Source of the DNA: Leclercia sp. LSNIH1
GTDB lineage: Bacteria > Pseudomonadota > Gammaproteobacteria > Enterobacterales > Enterobacteriaceae
Direction of reading: 5' to 3'
Assembly: GCF_002902985.1 (NCBI RefSeq)
Contig: NZ_CP026167.1
Span: 2,604,001-2,668,000, forward strand
Length of the DNA stretch: 64,000 nt
The position numbers were made by a program, and so were the translations under genes. Below are positions 1 through 10,505 of the stretch, in pieces; position 1 is the first letter of the stretch; every line of letters starts with the position of its first letter. The notes beneath the pieces were generated by a model. It saw only the letters and a list, made by a program, of their open reading frames with translations, ran no database searches and was not told the origin of the DNA.

Positions 1-430
1 CGCCGGTGTCATGGTCGTCGCCAGCGATGCTGTTGCTGGAGTCTGCACGCCATACCATGCCGCCCAGACGGGTGTAGATGTCTACAGCGTCATTTACTGG
101 GTAGCCCAGTTTAGCAGTCAGCTGAACGCCCTGAGCTTTGAATGCGCCGTTAACGTTGTCGCCTTTGTAAGGCATACGGCCCAGCCAGTCGTAACCCATT
201 TCGAAGCCAACGTACGGGTTAACCTGATAACCACCGAACGCGCCTGCGCCCAGCTGGCTTTCATGAGTTGGACCGTCGTTGTTCAGAGCGTCGTTATACC
301 AACCAGTGTCATGGAACTGAGACCAGCCCAGTTTACCACCAGCGTACCAGGTATTATCTTTCGGAGCGGCCTGCGCTACGGTAGCGAAACCAGCCAGTGC
401 CACTGCAATCGCGATAGCTGTCTTTTTCAT
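1..430 (-). CDS. ompA: Outer membrane protein A, N-terminal part (cut by window edge)
   Basis: OmpA is an eight-stranded outer membrane beta-barrel with a periplasmic peptidoglycan-binding domain. The visible part begins with a signal peptide ([21 protein letters not shown]) and continues into the first barrel strands, with the typical [17 protein letters not shown] start of the mature protein. The rest lies left of the window. The start at 430 follows an AGGCGCAAAAA leader typical of ompA. It is transcribed away from sulA, as in E. coli. Identification rests on near identity with the known enterobacterial protein. Confidence 0.98.
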   Translation of the reverse strand, partial: MKKTAIAIAVALAGFATVAQAAPKDNTWYAGGKLGWSQFHDTGWYNDALNNDGPTHESQLGAGAFGGYQVNPYVGFEMGYDWLGRMPYKGDNVNGAFKAQGVQLTAKLGYPVNDAVDIYTRLGGMVWRADSSNSIAGDDHDTG

Positions 431-600
431 TTTTTGCGCCTCGTTATCATCCAAAAATCGCCATGAGAATCTCAATGAGAGTCACGGTTAAATCCTTCAC
501 CGGGGGGCGGGGACAAAGAGTAAACCTACCGATATCTTCGGCTTAGGCCGAGCACCCCTGGCGATGTAAAGTCTACAACGTACCTGAAAACTTACAAGTG
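431..600 (-). promoter_or_regulatory. ompA long 5' leader and promoter region
   Basis: The bases just upstream of ompA match the well-known long, stabilising ompA leader. A GCCAGGGGTGCTCGG segment, where transcription starts in E. coli, lies at about 548-562 on the minus strand, roughly 130 nt from the start codon, and is preceded by GTAGACTTTACATC. Near the start codon the leader is also where the sRNA MicA pairs in E. coli; that is knowledge of the family, not shown here. Confidence 0.7.
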
Positions 601-687
601 TGAACTCTGTCAGGCATATGAAAAAAAAAGTTTTGTATACACAATATTTAACATTTATTGCGCAATTTAAGGCGTGCTAAAATGAAG

Positions 688-725
688 AAAGCCGCGGCAG
701 ACAAGACTTTTCGCGGCTTTTTTAT
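688..725. terminator. Hairpin between ompA and sulA
   Basis: A 9-bp stem (AAAGCCGCG / CGCGGCTTT at 688-696 and 712-720) is flanked by T-rich sequence, best on the plus side but also usable for sulA transcripts coming from the right. Confidence 0.7.
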
Positions 726-784
726 AGAGAACCAACGGCGTACAGAGGGCGCAAAAAAAATTCCAGGAATACTCTTATTTTTAC

Positions 785-1294
785 TTAATGATACAAATTG
801 GAGTGAATTTTTAGCCCAGAAAGGTGTCCGTTGCCCAGAGCATTCATTCGAATGGGACGCATTATGAAGCCGAGCGCATTACCTTCTTCGGCGGCTTCAG
901 CCAGACGATGTTGCTCCGTTTCCGTCAACTCGTGCGTAAACCAACCGATCACGACGCTGTAATTTCCGGTACGTAACGCCCTCACCATTGAATCTACAGT
1001 ATGGCATGGATCCATCTGGCTTATCTGCATCACTTTTGTGAGCGGCAAGCCGGCGGACTGCACCCATTCCCGGCTCAATTTCTGCTGCGGCGTAAGCCAC
1101 AGCTGCCAGCGCGACTGCTGACCAAGCTGCTGTAACAGTGGCAGCAATAACAGCTGCGTCATCATGGGCTGGTCTTCACGGTAGAGCACTTCACTAATCA
1201 GCCCGGTGGAAACAGGCGCAGTGGAATTCAGCGCGCTTTTACCTGCGGTAGAAGAGAAAGTAGTTGAACGGTTTGCATAGCCTGAAGAGTACAT
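785..1294 (-). CDS. sulA: SOS cell division inhibitor SulA
   Basis: SulA binds FtsZ and blocks septation during the SOS response, and is then destroyed by Lon. The 169-residue length equals that of the E. coli protein. The central block ([14 protein letters not shown] through [15 protein letters not shown]) and the Lon-recognised tail (HSNLYH) are conserved, while the N-terminal 40 residues are more variable. An open frame reaches 1363, but it would run through the LexA box, so the ATG at 1294 ([10 protein letters not shown]) is chosen. Position between ompA and sxy is the enterobacterial norm. Confidence 0.97.
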   Translation of the reverse strand: MYSSGYANRSTTFSSTAGKSALNSTAPVSTGLISEVLYREDQPMMTQLLLLPLLQQLGQQSRWQLWLTPQQKLSREWVQSAGLPLTKVMQISQMDPCHTVDSMVRALRTGNYSVVIGWFTHELTETEQHRLAEAAEEGNALGFIMRPIRMNALGNGHLSGLKIHSNLYH

Positions 1295-1314
1295 AATCAA
1301 TCCAGCCCTGTAGT

Positions 1315-1334
1315 TACTGTATGGATATACAGTA
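1315..1334. promoter_or_regulatory. LexA (SOS) box of sulA
   Basis: TACTGTATGGATATACAGTA matches the consensus CTGT-N8-ACAG with nearly perfect symmetry and lies about 20 bp upstream of the sulA start codon, where LexA would cover the promoter. Confidence 0.95.
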
Positions 1335-1511
1335 ACCCCTGTGCGACTAAAGATCAACCTCATTTTCGGAAAGCTCCTCGCAAATTTGGTTTGTAATTCA
1401 GTCGTATTGAAAAATCAGCTTGCCGTTCAATCATAAGTTACCTATTTTTTGGCTAACGGATCCGTTAACAAGCGACTTCATCATTACTCCATGATTTAAA
1501 AGGGAAATATC

Positions 1512-2141
1512 ATGAAAAAGTTATCGTATGAACGGATCTATCAATCAGCAGAATACCTGTCTCCTCTGGGCGAGGTTCAGTATCGTGCCCTGTTTGGCGG
1601 TTACACTCTGGCGGTAGATGACACGGTATTTGCCATGGTGTCGGAAGGGGAGTTATACCTGCGGGCCTATGAAGAGAGTGCACCCTACTGCGTAAAGCAT
1701 GCCTCGTCTTTCCTGACGCTGGTGAAGCGGGGGCGGCCGGTGTTGTTAAACTATTTTCGCGTCGATGAAGGACTCTGGCAGGATCGCGAAACGCTTCTGC
1801 AGCTCTCGTCGTTTGCGCTGGAGGCGGCGCGGCGGGAGCGCTGCGAACGCTACAAGCGCGAGAGGCTGAAAGATTTACCCAATCTCACCTTTCAGCTGGA
1901 GATCCTGCTCTATGAAGCGGGCATCACCAATGAAGAGGCATTACGTGAGCTGGGAGCAGAACAGTGCTGGCTGAAGATCAGAGCGCTGAACAAGCACCTC
2001 AGTTACAAGGTGCTGTTTGCGCTGGAAGGGGCGATCACCGGGCTCCACGTCGCTGCGCTCCCGGAAGTCAGACGCCAGGAGCTGGTGGAGTGGTACAAAA
2101 AGCTGCCGGTTGAGACGCCCGTCACTCCGGCAGTTGATTAA
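1512..2141 (+). CDS. sxy: Competence/CRP-S regulator Sxy (TfoX)
   Basis: Sxy works with CRP to activate CRP-S promoters such as competence and type IV pilus genes. The 209-residue protein has the same length as E. coli Sxy, with the N-terminal TfoX domain (residues about 10-95, including the LFGGYTLAVDDTVFAMV stretch) and the C-terminal TfoX domain (about 110-190, LKDLPNLTFQLE onward). It is divergent from sulA and overlaps the convergent yccS by 20 bp at its 3' end. The start has a GGGAAATATC leader. Confidence 0.95.
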   Translation: MKKLSYERIYQSAEYLSPLGEVQYRALFGGYTLAVDDTVFAMVSEGELYLRAYEESAPYCVKHASSFLTLVKRGRPVLLNYFRVDEGLWQDRETLLQLSSFALEAARRERCERYKRERLKDLPNLTFQLEILLYEAGITNEEALRELGAEQCWLKIRALNKHLSYKVLFALEGAITGLHVAALPEVRRQELVEWYKKLPVETPVTPAVD

Positions 2142-4257
2142 CGTGCTGTTGTAGATGGCAAATTTCTGGCAGCAACGCGATGAGCAGACCAATCTGCTGC
2201 AGCACCAGAGGCGCCTTGCTCTCTGCGCCTGGCTCAATATGTGAAATGCGTTGCGCCAGTTCGCTTAGCGCCTGTTGAACACGAGGCTCATCCGCCGGAC
2301 GTTGATGAAGCGCATCATCAACATAGCAGACCGCATCGTCGAGCAACCCCAGGATTGCGGGGTTGTTGAGCCGCTCGCGGTGTGCGCCCAACGCGGCGAT
2401 GTAGCTGGTAAAAGTATGGTTCAGGCACAGCAAACGGAATGCGATTTCACGAGTTTCTGCGGTTGCCCGCGGCTCCGTGGACATATTCGACACCACAGAA
2501 GCCAGCTCCGCGTCGCGGTTATAGGCGTCACGCCGGGCTATACGGTACGCCAGACGGTTATCGCGCCCCTGGTGATACTGCTCAAGGATGGCATCGAGAT
2601 AACGGCAGTTAGCATTCATCGCCTGATCCAGCACCCGAGGCAGATTACGGAACCGCCAGTCTGGCCAGATGAAACTCACTGCAGCCCAGGCAATGGCGCA
2701 GCCAATTAACGTATCAATGACGCGCGGCAAAGCTACCTCAAAGCCTTCCCCAAGCAGGTTAAAGCAGAGCAGCACCAGCAGGGTGATAAACATGGTGGCG
2801 TGGGCATATTGCACATTGCGAAACGCAAAAAACAGCACGCCGGTGATCACAATTAAGATCAGCTGGCCTTCCAGCGAAGGGACAAAGTAAAGGATGGGTA
2901 ACCCGACAGCGACCCCTACCAGGGTGCCGAGAATACGCAGCGCCAGCCGATGGCGGGTGGCGTTGTAGTTGGGCTGACAGACAAAGAGGCTGGTAAGCAA
3001 AATCCAGTAGCCGTGATTAAGCCCGGTTATCTGTATAAAAGCATAACCAATACAGAGCACCAGCGACATCCTCACCGCATGGCGAAACAGCGCCGATTCC
3101 GGAGAAAAATGACGACTTAAACGCAGCCAGATATCGCTAAACCCATGCAGACTGTCATCCGCAAGCTGGTTATTCACATCATTACCGGGTGTTGCCAGCG
3201 CCTGCTCAGATTCGATGGTGGCGAGCTGGGCATCTATGGCGCGTAAGTTATTTAACAGAAAACCCAGCGCTTTCATCTGCTCAGCAGAGGTGCCGCTGGC
3301 CTGAACGCGGTCGAGCGCTGCATCCAGGTGGGTAAACGCCCGTTCAAATCGCGGATCGTGCTGATAAGGGGTGCGCAGCAGAATGGAGCGCGACAGCTGC
3401 TGGCAGGCTTGCGACTGCATGGACAACAGACGCTGGAAGCGGAACATCACGTCGCTGTAGCGAAACTTTTCGCGCAGATCGGCGTACTGAATATGCGATG
3501 AGCTGGCGCGCTCGTGGATATCCTGCGCCACAAAGTAATAATGTAAGGTTCGGCGGGTGCCGCGCTGACCGCGATCGCCGCGTAAACGGGTGAGTAACGA
3601 TGCTTTGGTCTGGTTTAGTGTGGTCACCAGTTGCCCGTTCGCCAGGGCCAGATCGTACAGCGGTGCCTGGCCATCATCTTCAATATCCGGATCGAAGAGC
3701 CGGGACTTTAATTCCAGATAGTGGGCCAGCTGCTCATAGCTGCGGGCCAGATTATCCTGCAACGGGCGAATGGGAAAAATAAGATGCCCGGCGAGCGTCA
3801 GCAGGTTATACCAGACCGCGCCCAGCAACAGCAGCACCGGCTGTTGATACCACTGGTCATACAGCGACACCCCCAGCATGGTATAGATGGCAATAAGCAG
3901 CGCGCCAAAGGCGATGGTGGCGTAGCGCTGGCCCAGCCCACCCAGCAGAATAAAGACGCTGGTGGAGAGCGTCAGCCCAATCGCGAAAAACCATGGCCAC
4001 GGGAAGAGCAGCTCAACCGATGCAGAGGCGATAAAAAAGCAGATCAGGGTGATAACCAGATTGCGCAGCCGACCGGTAAGGCGATCGTCCAGGTCGGCCA
4101 GCGCACCGGCAACCACCCCCAGCGTCAGCGGGATGGTCAGCTTTACTTCGCCCAGCCACCAGGGCAGGGCGGTGCTGCCACACAGGGCAATAAAGATCCG
4201 GGCATTGTAGAGCCAGGCGCTGTTCAGGGTGTAGCGGCGAAGCAGGGGGCTTAGCAT
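2122..4257 (-). CDS. yccS: FUSC-family inner membrane protein YccS
   Basis: This 711-residue protein has the FUSC/YccS layout: a first block of about six membrane segments (residues 15-165), a long soluble region (about 170-370) and a second membrane block (about 375-510) followed by a cytoplasmic tail. The family is related to aromatic-acid exporters such as AaeB, but the role of YccS is not established. It follows yccF by 18 bp on the same strand, so the two form an operon. Its end overlaps sxy. Confidence 0.93.
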   Translation of the reverse strand: MLSPLLRRYTLNSAWLYNARIFIALCGSTALPWWLGEVKLTIPLTLGVVAGALADLDDRLTGRLRNLVITLICFFIASASVELLFPWPWFFAIGLTLSTSVFILLGGLGQRYATIAFGALLIAIYTMLGVSLYDQWYQQPVLLLLGAVWYNLLTLAGHLIFPIRPLQDNLARSYEQLAHYLELKSRLFDPDIEDDGQAPLYDLALANGQLVTTLNQTKASLLTRLRGDRGQRGTRRTLHYYFVAQDIHERASSSHIQYADLREKFRYSDVMFRFQRLLSMQSQACQQLSRSILLRTPYQHDPRFERAFTHLDAALDRVQASGTSAEQMKALGFLLNNLRAIDAQLATIESEQALATPGNDVNNQLADDSLHGFSDIWLRLSRHFSPESALFRHAVRMSLVLCIGYAFIQITGLNHGYWILLTSLFVCQPNYNATRHRLALRILGTLVGVAVGLPILYFVPSLEGQLILIVITGVLFFAFRNVQYAHATMFITLLVLLCFNLLGEGFEVALPRVIDTLIGCAIAWAAVSFIWPDWRFRNLPRVLDQAMNANCRYLDAILEQYHQGRDNRLAYRIARRDAYNRDAELASVVSNMSTEPRATAETREIAFRLLCLNHTFTSYIAALGAHRERLNNPAILGLLDDAVCYVDDALHQRPADEPRVQQALSELAQRISHIEPGAESKAPLVLQQIGLLIALLPEICHLQQHVNQLPE

Positions 4258-4275
4258 GGGCGCGCGGAGTCCTTG

Positions 4276-4722
4276 TTACGGAAAACGACGGCGGGCGTTG
4301 GCTTCCCGCGCGGCGCGGGCCACTTCCACCGGCACAACCCGGCGTCCGACCGGCCATAGAGCGATGGCGGCAATTTTGAAATTGGCGATCCCGACGGGGA
4401 TGCCAATCAGGGTCAGGCACTGGGCGATCCCCGCCGCAATATGCATCACACACAGCCACCAGCCGAAAAAGATCAGCCACAGAATATTGAGCAGCGTTCC
4501 GCCGGTGTTCATCAGCGTACTTTTACTGTCAGGCTCCAGTTCATCCACGTGAACCGCTTCGTTACCGTAAGGCACCAGCGAGAGTTTGGTGATTTCCCAG
4601 CAGGAGCGCGTCAGCGGCAGGGTGAAGATCAGCACCACGCTGACCAGCGTCGCCAGCAGCCAGGAGAGGGTAGTGACAAAACCACCCAGCACAAAATTCA
4701 AAATATTCAGAACGGTACGCAT
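4276..4722 (-). CDS. yccF: YccF family inner membrane protein
   Basis: The 148-residue protein has the same length as E. coli YccF, two duplicated YccF domains each with hydrophobic hairpins (residues about 8-35 and 65-125), and the conserved NTGGTLLNILWLIFFGWW block. Its function is unknown; the family has been linked to mechanosensitive-like membrane activity, but nothing here tests that. It is the first gene of the yccF-yccS operon and diverges from helD. Confidence 0.93.
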   Translation of the reverse strand: MRTVLNILNFVLGGFVTTLSWLLATLVSVVLIFTLPLTRSCWEITKLSLVPYGNEAVHVDELEPDSKSTLMNTGGTLLNILWLIFFGWWLCVMHIAAGIAQCLTLIGIPVGIANFKIAAIALWPVGRRVVPVEVARAAREANARRRFP

Positions 4723-4845
4723 AAAACCTCAATTCTTGCCGTAATGTTGAAGCCCTGCTGATTGTAACGTTTTTTTGCGCTGGAGCACCTGAAAACTGGC
4801 AGTTAAACTGTTATGCAATTATTCACGTCGTGGATCAGGCTGGAC

Positions 4846-6900
4846 ATGGAACTGAAAGCAACATCGTTAGGCAAGCGCCTGGCACAACATCCGTACGACA
4901 AAGTCGTTCTGCTCAACGCCGGGGTCAAGGTCTCAGGCGAACGTCATGAATATCTCATCCCTTTCAACCAGCTATTGGCCATTCACTGCAAACGCGGCCT
5001 GGTCTGGGGGGAGCTGGAGTTTGTTCTGCCCGATGAAAAAGTGGTCCGTCTGCATGGCACCGAGTGGGCGGAAACCCAGCGTTTTCACCACCATCTGAAC
5101 ACGCTCTGGCAGCAGTGGAGTGCTGAAATGAGTGAGGTGGCGGCGCAGGTCCTGCAAAACGCGCTGAATGACATTGCCGCAACAAATGAGCAAAACAGCT
5201 GGCTGACGCGGGAAAAAACGCTCGGTTTGCAGCAAAAAATTCGCCAGGCGTTACAGGCCTTGCCATTGTCCGTCTCACGGCTCGACGAGTTTGATAACTG
5301 CCGGGAAGCCTGGCGTCAGTGTCAGGCCTGGCTGGAAGACATTGACCAGAGCAGGCTGGCGCACAATCAGGCGTGGACCGACGCCATGCTCAGCCAGTAT
5401 GCCGACTTTTTTGCCGGTATTGAGTCTTCCCCCCTCAATCCGGCCCAGGCCCGGGCGGTGGTCAATGGCGAGTCGTCGCTGCTGGTGCTGGCCGGTGCCG
5501 GTAGTGGCAAAACCTCGGTGCTGGTGGCCAGGGCAGGCTGGCTGCTGACCCGCAATGAAGCCTCTGCCGATCAGATTTTACTCCTGGCCTTTGGCCGTAA
5601 GGCGGCCCAGGAGATGGATGAGCGGATCGAGGCGCGGCTGCATACCCGCGACATTACCGCCCGAACCTTCCACTCCCTTGCCCTGCACATCATTCAGCAG
5701 GGGAGTAAAAAGGTGCCCGTGGTCAGCGAGCTTGAAAATGACACCGCGGCGCGGCAGAAGCTATTTATCGATGCCTGGCAGCAGCAGTGTAGCGAGAAAA
5801 AAGCGCAGGCCAAAGGCTGGCGCCAGTGGCTGGAAGAGGAGCTGAACTGGGACGTGCCGGAGGGCAGTTTCTGGCAAAACGAGAAGCTGGCGCGCCGACT
5901 GGCACCCCGGCTCGATCGCTGGGTAAGCCTGATGCGCATGCACGGTGGCGCTCAGGCAGAGATGATTGCCGGCGCCCCTGAAGAGGTGCAGGCGCTGTTT
6001 TCAAAGCGGGTGAAGTTGATGGCACCGCTGCTTAAGGCGTGGAAAGCTGCCCTGAAAGCAGAAAACGCCGTTGATTTTTCCGGCCTGATTCATCAGGCGA
6101 TCGTTATTCTGGAAAAAGGTCGTTTTATCAGCCCCTGGAAACACATACTGGTGGATGAGTTTCAGGATATCTCCCCTCAGCGTGCGGCGCTGCTGGCGGC
6201 GCTGCGGGCACAGAACAAGCACACCACTCTGTTCGCCGTGGGGGACGACTGGCAGGCGATCTATCGCTTCAGCGGCGCGCAGCTGTCGCTGACTACCGCG
6301 TTTCATCACTACTTTGGCGAAGGCGATCGCTGCGATCTCGACACGACTTACCGGTTCAATAACCGGATCGGTGAGATTGCCAACCGCTTTATCCAACAGA
6401 ACCCGCATCAGCTGGCAAAACCGCTGAACAGCCTCTCGGCAGGGGACAAAAAAGCGGTCACGCTGCTGGCAGACGATCAGCTTGATGCCCTGTTGGATAA
6501 GCTCAGCGGTTACGCCAGACCGGAGGAGCGCATTCTGGTGCTGGCGCGCTATCACCATCTCAAGCCCGCCAGCCTGGAGAAAGCCGCGACCCGCTGGCCA
6601 AAGTTGCAGCTGGATTTTATGACCATCCACGCCAGCAAGGGGCAGCAGGCGGACTATGTCATCGTCGTGGGGTTACAGGAAGGAAGCGACGGTTTCCCGG
6701 CGCCTGCGCGCGAATCGGTCATGGAGCAGGCTCTGCTGCCTGTGACTGAAGACTTTCCCGATGCCGAAGAGCGGCGATTGTTATATGTGGCGATGACCCG
6801 CGCCCGCCACCGGGTCTGGTTGCTGTTCAATAAACAGCAGCCGTCACGCTTTGTGGAGATGTTGAAAAACATCGATGTGCCGGTGGCACGGAAACCGTAG
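4846..6900 (+). CDS. helD: DNA helicase IV
   Basis: HelD is a 3'-5' superfamily 1 helicase of the UvrD/Rep type. At 684 residues it matches E. coli HelD when the ATG at 4846 (MELKATSLGKRL) is used; an upstream ATG at 4813 lacks family support. Visible motifs are Walker A (LAGAGSGKTSVLV), the DEFQD Walker B/motif II, the GDDWQAIYRFSG motif III and the C-terminal VAMTRARHRV motif VI. Position between yccF and mgsA is conserved. Confidence 0.97.
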   Translation: MELKATSLGKRLAQHPYDKVVLLNAGVKVSGERHEYLIPFNQLLAIHCKRGLVWGELEFVLPDEKVVRLHGTEWAETQRFHHHLNTLWQQWSAEMSEVAAQVLQNALNDIAATNEQNSWLTREKTLGLQQKIRQALQALPLSVSRLDEFDNCREAWRQCQAWLEDIDQSRLAHNQAWTDAMLSQYADFFAGIESSPLNPAQARAVVNGESSLLVLAGAGSGKTSVLVARAGWLLTRNEASADQILLLAFGRKAAQEMDERIEARLHTRDITARTFHSLALHIIQQGSKKVPVVSELENDTAARQKLFIDAWQQQCSEKKAQAKGWRQWLEEELNWDVPEGSFWQNEKLARRLAPRLDRWVSLMRMHGGAQAEMIAGAPEEVQALFSKRVKLMAPLLKAWKAALKAENAVDFSGLIHQAIVILEKGRFISPWKHILVDEFQDISPQRAALLAALRAQNKHTTLFAVGDDWQAIYRFSGAQLSLTTAFHHYFGEGDRCDLDTTYRFNNRIGEIANRFIQQNPHQLAKPLNSLSAGDKKAVTLLADDQLDALLDKLSGYARPEERILVLARYHHLKPASLEKAATRWPKLQLDFMTIHASKGQQADYVIVVGLQEGSDGFPAPARESVMEQALLPVTEDFPDAEERRLLYVAMTRARHRVWLLFNKQQPSRFVEMLKNIDVPVARKP

Positions 6901-6930
6901 GCCGGGTAAGGCGAAGCCGCCACCCGGCAG
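6898..6930. repeat. REP-type hairpin between helD and mgsA
   Basis: GCCGGGT...ACCCGGC with the central AAGGCGAAGCC element is a typical enterobacterial REP sequence. It lies between two convergent genes and may also stop transcription or protect 3' ends. Confidence 0.75.
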
Positions 6931-6939
6931 GGCGGGCAT

Positions 6940-7398
6940 TTACTTCAGACGTTCAGCCAGATAGCGCTGATAATCCGGGATCAGGATCTCCACCGGCGAG
7001 TTGAACTGTGGGGATTCGATAATAAAGTCCGCCGTCGACAGGTTAGTGGCGACCGGAATATTCCACACCGTTGCCAGACGCAACAGAGCTTTTACGTCCG
7101 GATCGTGCGGTACTGCATTGAGCGGGTCCCAGAAGAAGATCAGCACATCAATCTTTCCTTCCGAAATCTGGGCGCCCACCTGCTGATCGCCCCCCATAGG
7201 GCCGCTCAGCATGGCATTCACCTGCAGCCCGGTCTCACGATGGATCAGGTTGCCGGTTGTTCCGGTGGCCGAAAGCTGATGTTGTCCCAGCAGGGATTTA
7301 TGGCGCTGAACCCAGTTGAGCAGCATCTGTTTGCAGTGATCGTGCGCGACAAGGGCGATATGTTTGCGTTCCGGCAGTGTGCGGGTTGTGAGTTCCAT
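6940..7398 (-). CDS. mgsA: Methylglyoxal synthase
   Basis: MgsA converts dihydroxyacetone phosphate to methylglyoxal and phosphate, a glycolytic bypass under phosphate limitation. Its 152 residues equal the E. coli length. The catalytic Asp71 (GPMGGD), Asp91, His98 and Asp101 (NAVPHDPD) are all present. It is transcribed alone, convergent with helD. Confidence 0.98.
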   Translation of the reverse strand: MELTTRTLPERKHIALVAHDHCKQMLLNWVQRHKSLLGQHQLSATGTTGNLIHRETGLQVNAMLSGPMGGDQQVGAQISEGKIDVLIFFWDPLNAVPHDPDVKALLRLATVWNIPVATNLSTADFIIESPQFNSPVEILIPDYQRYLAERLK

Positions 7399-7477
7399 AG
7401 TCTCTATCCGTTAGTTAACTGGCTACAGATTACTGGAAGCACCTGACGCTGCAAGAGAAAGGGATAAAAAATGCGGC

Positions 7478-8140
7478 TCAGGACGAGGGTTGTTGCTTCG
7501 CCCATTGCAGGAAACGGCTTCGGGTCTCGGGATCGGCCTGGGCAAACCAGTATTTCAGGCGCTGCTCCGTCATGCTCTGGGATTGCGGTGGCGGCATATC
7601 CAGTTCAGACACGCCGGACAAGAGCGTGCTGTCATCCGCCATGGTGGTAGAAAACTGCGGTATCGAGGCGCTCTGCCCGGCTTTGTTATAGCGCTCGGTA
7701 TCGTACTCGTAATTGACGCCGTTCGGCGTATTGGTGATCGCCAGAATATCCAGCTTGACCGGAATCGGGGTCGCGTCACCATCCAGCAATTCGATTTGCG
7801 GTGATTTATCAAAAAGTTGTGACTCTTTTTCTGTTTCCAGCCGCGGAAGGCTAAAATTAACCTGACTGATCCGCTGGGTGTTAAAGCTGGCGACCAGAGG
7901 AGGGGAGATATAGATGCGCTCCTCGTGATTGCCAAGGCGAATGGTTTTTTCTACCCGGAAGACAATCTGATGCGGACCGTTGTCGAGCTCTATGCTATCG
8001 GCGCCGCGCAGCAGGGAACTGGAGACTTTTTTGCCATCAAGTACCAGCAGGTCGATGTCTGTAGAGAGCCGCAGCGTTGTGGCGAAAACGCAAACCGGCA
8101 TGAGCAGCGCAAACAGACTCCAGGCAATGCCGGTTTTCAT
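7478..8140 (-). CDS. yccT: YccT (CsgI), curli subunit polymerisation inhibitor family
   Basis: A 220-residue DUF2057 protein with a signal peptide (residues 1-20, ending CVFA), so it acts in the periplasm. E. coli YccT has been reported to inhibit CsgA polymerisation and is also called CsgI. The length and the domain ([15 protein letters not shown], then a basic binding-fold body) match. The proline- and glutamine-rich linker near residues 160-190 is poorly conserved. It diverges from yccU. Confidence 0.93.
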   Translation of the reverse strand: MKTGIAWSLFALLMPVCVFATTLRLSTDIDLLVLDGKKVSSSLLRGADSIELDNGPHQIVFRVEKTIRLGNHEERIYISPPLVASFNTQRISQVNFSLPRLETEKESQLFDKSPQIELLDGDATPIPVKLDILAITNTPNGVNYEYDTERYNKAGQSASIPQFSTTMADDSTLLSGVSELDMPPPQSQSMTEQRLKYWFAQADPETRSRFLQWAKQQPSS

Positions 8141-8310
8141 AGAGAGCCCTCTTAAAAGACATGCGTCTTGAATAATGTATCAAAATTTTTCGTTAATCAT
8201 ATTTACTAACATATAGACAGGGTCCGGCAATTTGCCCTCATACAGACGTATGGGATGAGAAGATACTTAACGGCGTTGATACCCGGTTTGAACGAGCCAG
8301 GAGGAGATAA

Positions 8311-8724
8311 ATGAAAGAGAACAACATAGCTGACATCCTTACCACCACCCGAACCATTGCGTTGGTAGGGGCGAGTGATAAGCCCGATCGCCCAAGTTAT
8401 CGGGTGATGAAATACCTGCTCGACCAGGGCTACCACGTGATCCCGGTATCACCAAAAGTGGCAGGTAAAACATTGCTGGGCCAGCAGGGATACGGCACCC
8501 TGGCGGAAGTCCCGGAAAAAATCGATATGGTGGATGTGTTCCGCAACTCTGAAGCGGCCTGGGGGGTGGCGCAGGAAGCCATTGCGGTCGGGGCGAAAAC
8601 GTTGTGGCTACAGCTCGGGGTAATCAATGAACAGGCGGCGGTGTTGGCACGGGATGCAGGCCTGAATGTGGTGATGGATCGCTGCCCGGCCATTGAGATC
8701 CCACGTCTCGGGATGGCGAAGTAA
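8311..8724 (+). CDS. yccU: CoA-binding domain protein YccU
   Basis: A 137-residue single Rossmann-like CoA-binding domain related to the N-terminus of succinyl-CoA synthetase alpha subunits. [19 protein letters not shown] is the nucleotide-binding start and [12 protein letters not shown] the conserved end. The biochemical role is unknown. An AGGAGG Shine-Dalgarno lies 6 nt before the ATG. Confidence 0.95.
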   Translation: MKENNIADILTTTRTIALVGASDKPDRPSYRVMKYLLDQGYHVIPVSPKVAGKTLLGQQGYGTLAEVPEKIDMVDVFRNSEAAWGVAQEAIAVGAKTLWLQLGVINEQAAVLARDAGLNVVMDRCPAIEIPRLGMAK

Positions 8725-8727
8725 TAA

Positions 8728-8759
8728 AAAACCCGGTCAGCCGTGGGCTACCGGGTTTT
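8728..8759. terminator. Bidirectional terminator between yccU and hspQ
   Basis: AAAACCCGGT and ACCGGGTTTT form a 10-bp stem (8728-8737 and 8750-8759), with A and T tracts on either side, between two convergent genes. Confidence 0.9.
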
Positions 8760-8761
8760 CA

Positions 8762-9139
<378 letters not shown>

Positions 9140-10330
9140 TTACATGATGCGACAGGCAAATCCTTTCAGATACAGCCCTTCCGGATAGGTAGCGATCACC
9201 GGATGATCGGCCGCCTGACGGAACTGCTCTATAAATTGTACATCACGACCAGCATCTACAGCGGCATCCGCGATAATTTTCTGGAATAATTCGGTGGTCA
9301 TCAGGCCGGAACAGGAGAAGGTCAGCAACACTCCGCCCGGGTTAAGCAGCTGGATGGCGAGCATATTAATGTCTTTATACCCACGGCAGGCGCCCATCAG
9401 CTGGTTTTTATTTTCCACGAACTTCGGCGGATCCATGACGATCACGTCAAACGTCTCGCCCTGGTCGCGGTATTTGCGCAGCAGCTTAAAGACGTCATCG
9501 CGCACAAACTCAGCTTTACTGAGATCCAGCTTGTTCAGCTCGACGTTCTGCTTCGCCACGTCCAGCGCTTCCTGGGACGTATCCACGCTCACCACCTGAC
9601 GACATCCGCCCATCAGCGCCGAAACCGCAAAACCGCCGGTATAGGAGAAGCAGTTCAGCACGCGCTTGTCGGCAACGTACTGGCGTGTTGCCAGACGGCT
9701 GTCGCGCTGATCGAGGTAGTAACCGGTTTTGTGGCCGCCCTGAATATCCACCAGCAGTTTCATGCCGTGCTCTTCGATAGGCAGCAGGGCAGGTGGCAGT
9801 TCGCCCGTTACCGGACCCTGGGTCAGTTCCATGCCCTCTTTTTTACGCACCGCGACGTCGCTGCGATCGTAAATGGCACACTCAGGGAACAGCGTCAGCA
9901 GCGCGCTGATTAACGCCGCGCGTTGATACTCCGCCCCCGCGCTTAGCAGCTGCAGCACCAGGAAATTGCCAAAACGGTCGATGGTCACGCCTGGCAGACC
10001 GTCGGATTCACCGGCGATCAGACGATAGCTGTCCAGCCCGTCGCGTTTTGCCAGCCAGTCGCGCCACTGCTGCGCCTGCTGCAGGCGACGGACAAAGAAG
10101 TCGATATCGATGGATTCATCTTTATCAAACGTCCAGACGCGCGCCCGGATCTGGGACGCAGGCGAGTATGCGCCGCGCGCTAACCATTTACCCTGGTGGT
10201 CAACGATATCGATGGTTTCACCGAGGCTGGCTTTGCCTTCCATACAGGCAACTGCACCGGAGAAGACCCAGGGATGGCGGCGCAGCAATGATTTCTCGCG
10301 CCCTTTGGCTAACACTAAACGTACACTCAT
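9140..10330 (-). CDS. rlmI: 23S rRNA m5C1962 methyltransferase RlmI
   Basis: RlmI methylates C1962 of 23S rRNA. The 396-residue length equals that of E. coli RlmI from the ATG at 10330 ([20 protein letters not shown]). It has an N-terminal PUA domain (about 1-80) and a SAM-binding Rossmann domain ([18 protein letters not shown], then [13 protein letters not shown]). A longer open frame to 10393 lacks family support. In E. coli its upstream neighbour is acyP; here two genes intervene. Confidence 0.97.
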   Translation of the reverse strand: MSVRLVLAKGREKSLLRRHPWVFSGAVACMEGKASLGETIDIVDHQGKWLARGAYSPASQIRARVWTFDKDESIDIDFFVRRLQQAQQWRDWLAKRDGLDSYRLIAGESDGLPGVTIDRFGNFLVLQLLSAGAEYQRAALISALLTLFPECAIYDRSDVAVRKKEGMELTQGPVTGELPPALLPIEEHGMKLLVDIQGGHKTGYYLDQRDSRLATRQYVADKRVLNCFSYTGGFAVSALMGGCRQVVSVDTSQEALDVAKQNVELNKLDLSKAEFVRDDVFKLLRKYRDQGETFDVIVMDPPKFVENKNQLMGACRGYKDINMLAIQLLNPGGVLLTFSCSGLMTTELFQKIIADAAVDAGRDVQFIEQFRQAADHPVIATYPEGLYLKGFACRIM

Positions 10331-10505
10331 AATTTTCTGTTCTGTCGATTCCAGGGAAATGGCGCGTAGAGTAGCACAGATGGTCAGTGGCAATCATCTG
10401 CGGACACTATTGAGCGTTTCGGCACATTTTAAAATCGCTCAGGCACATTATGAATTCGTCGTGAGCTTTACAGTGAGGTTTCCGGTTCAGCAAAAGGAAA
10501 CCACA

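Noticed and set aside
658..867. 69-codon frame between ompA and sulA
   Set aside because: It spans the terminator hairpin at 688-725 and the 3' end of sulA, with no protein-like sequence.
10110..10505. N-terminal extension of the YbcL-like protein by 132 codons
   Set aside because: The extension is antisense to rlmI, and the internal ATG at 10506 starts a perfect signal peptide.
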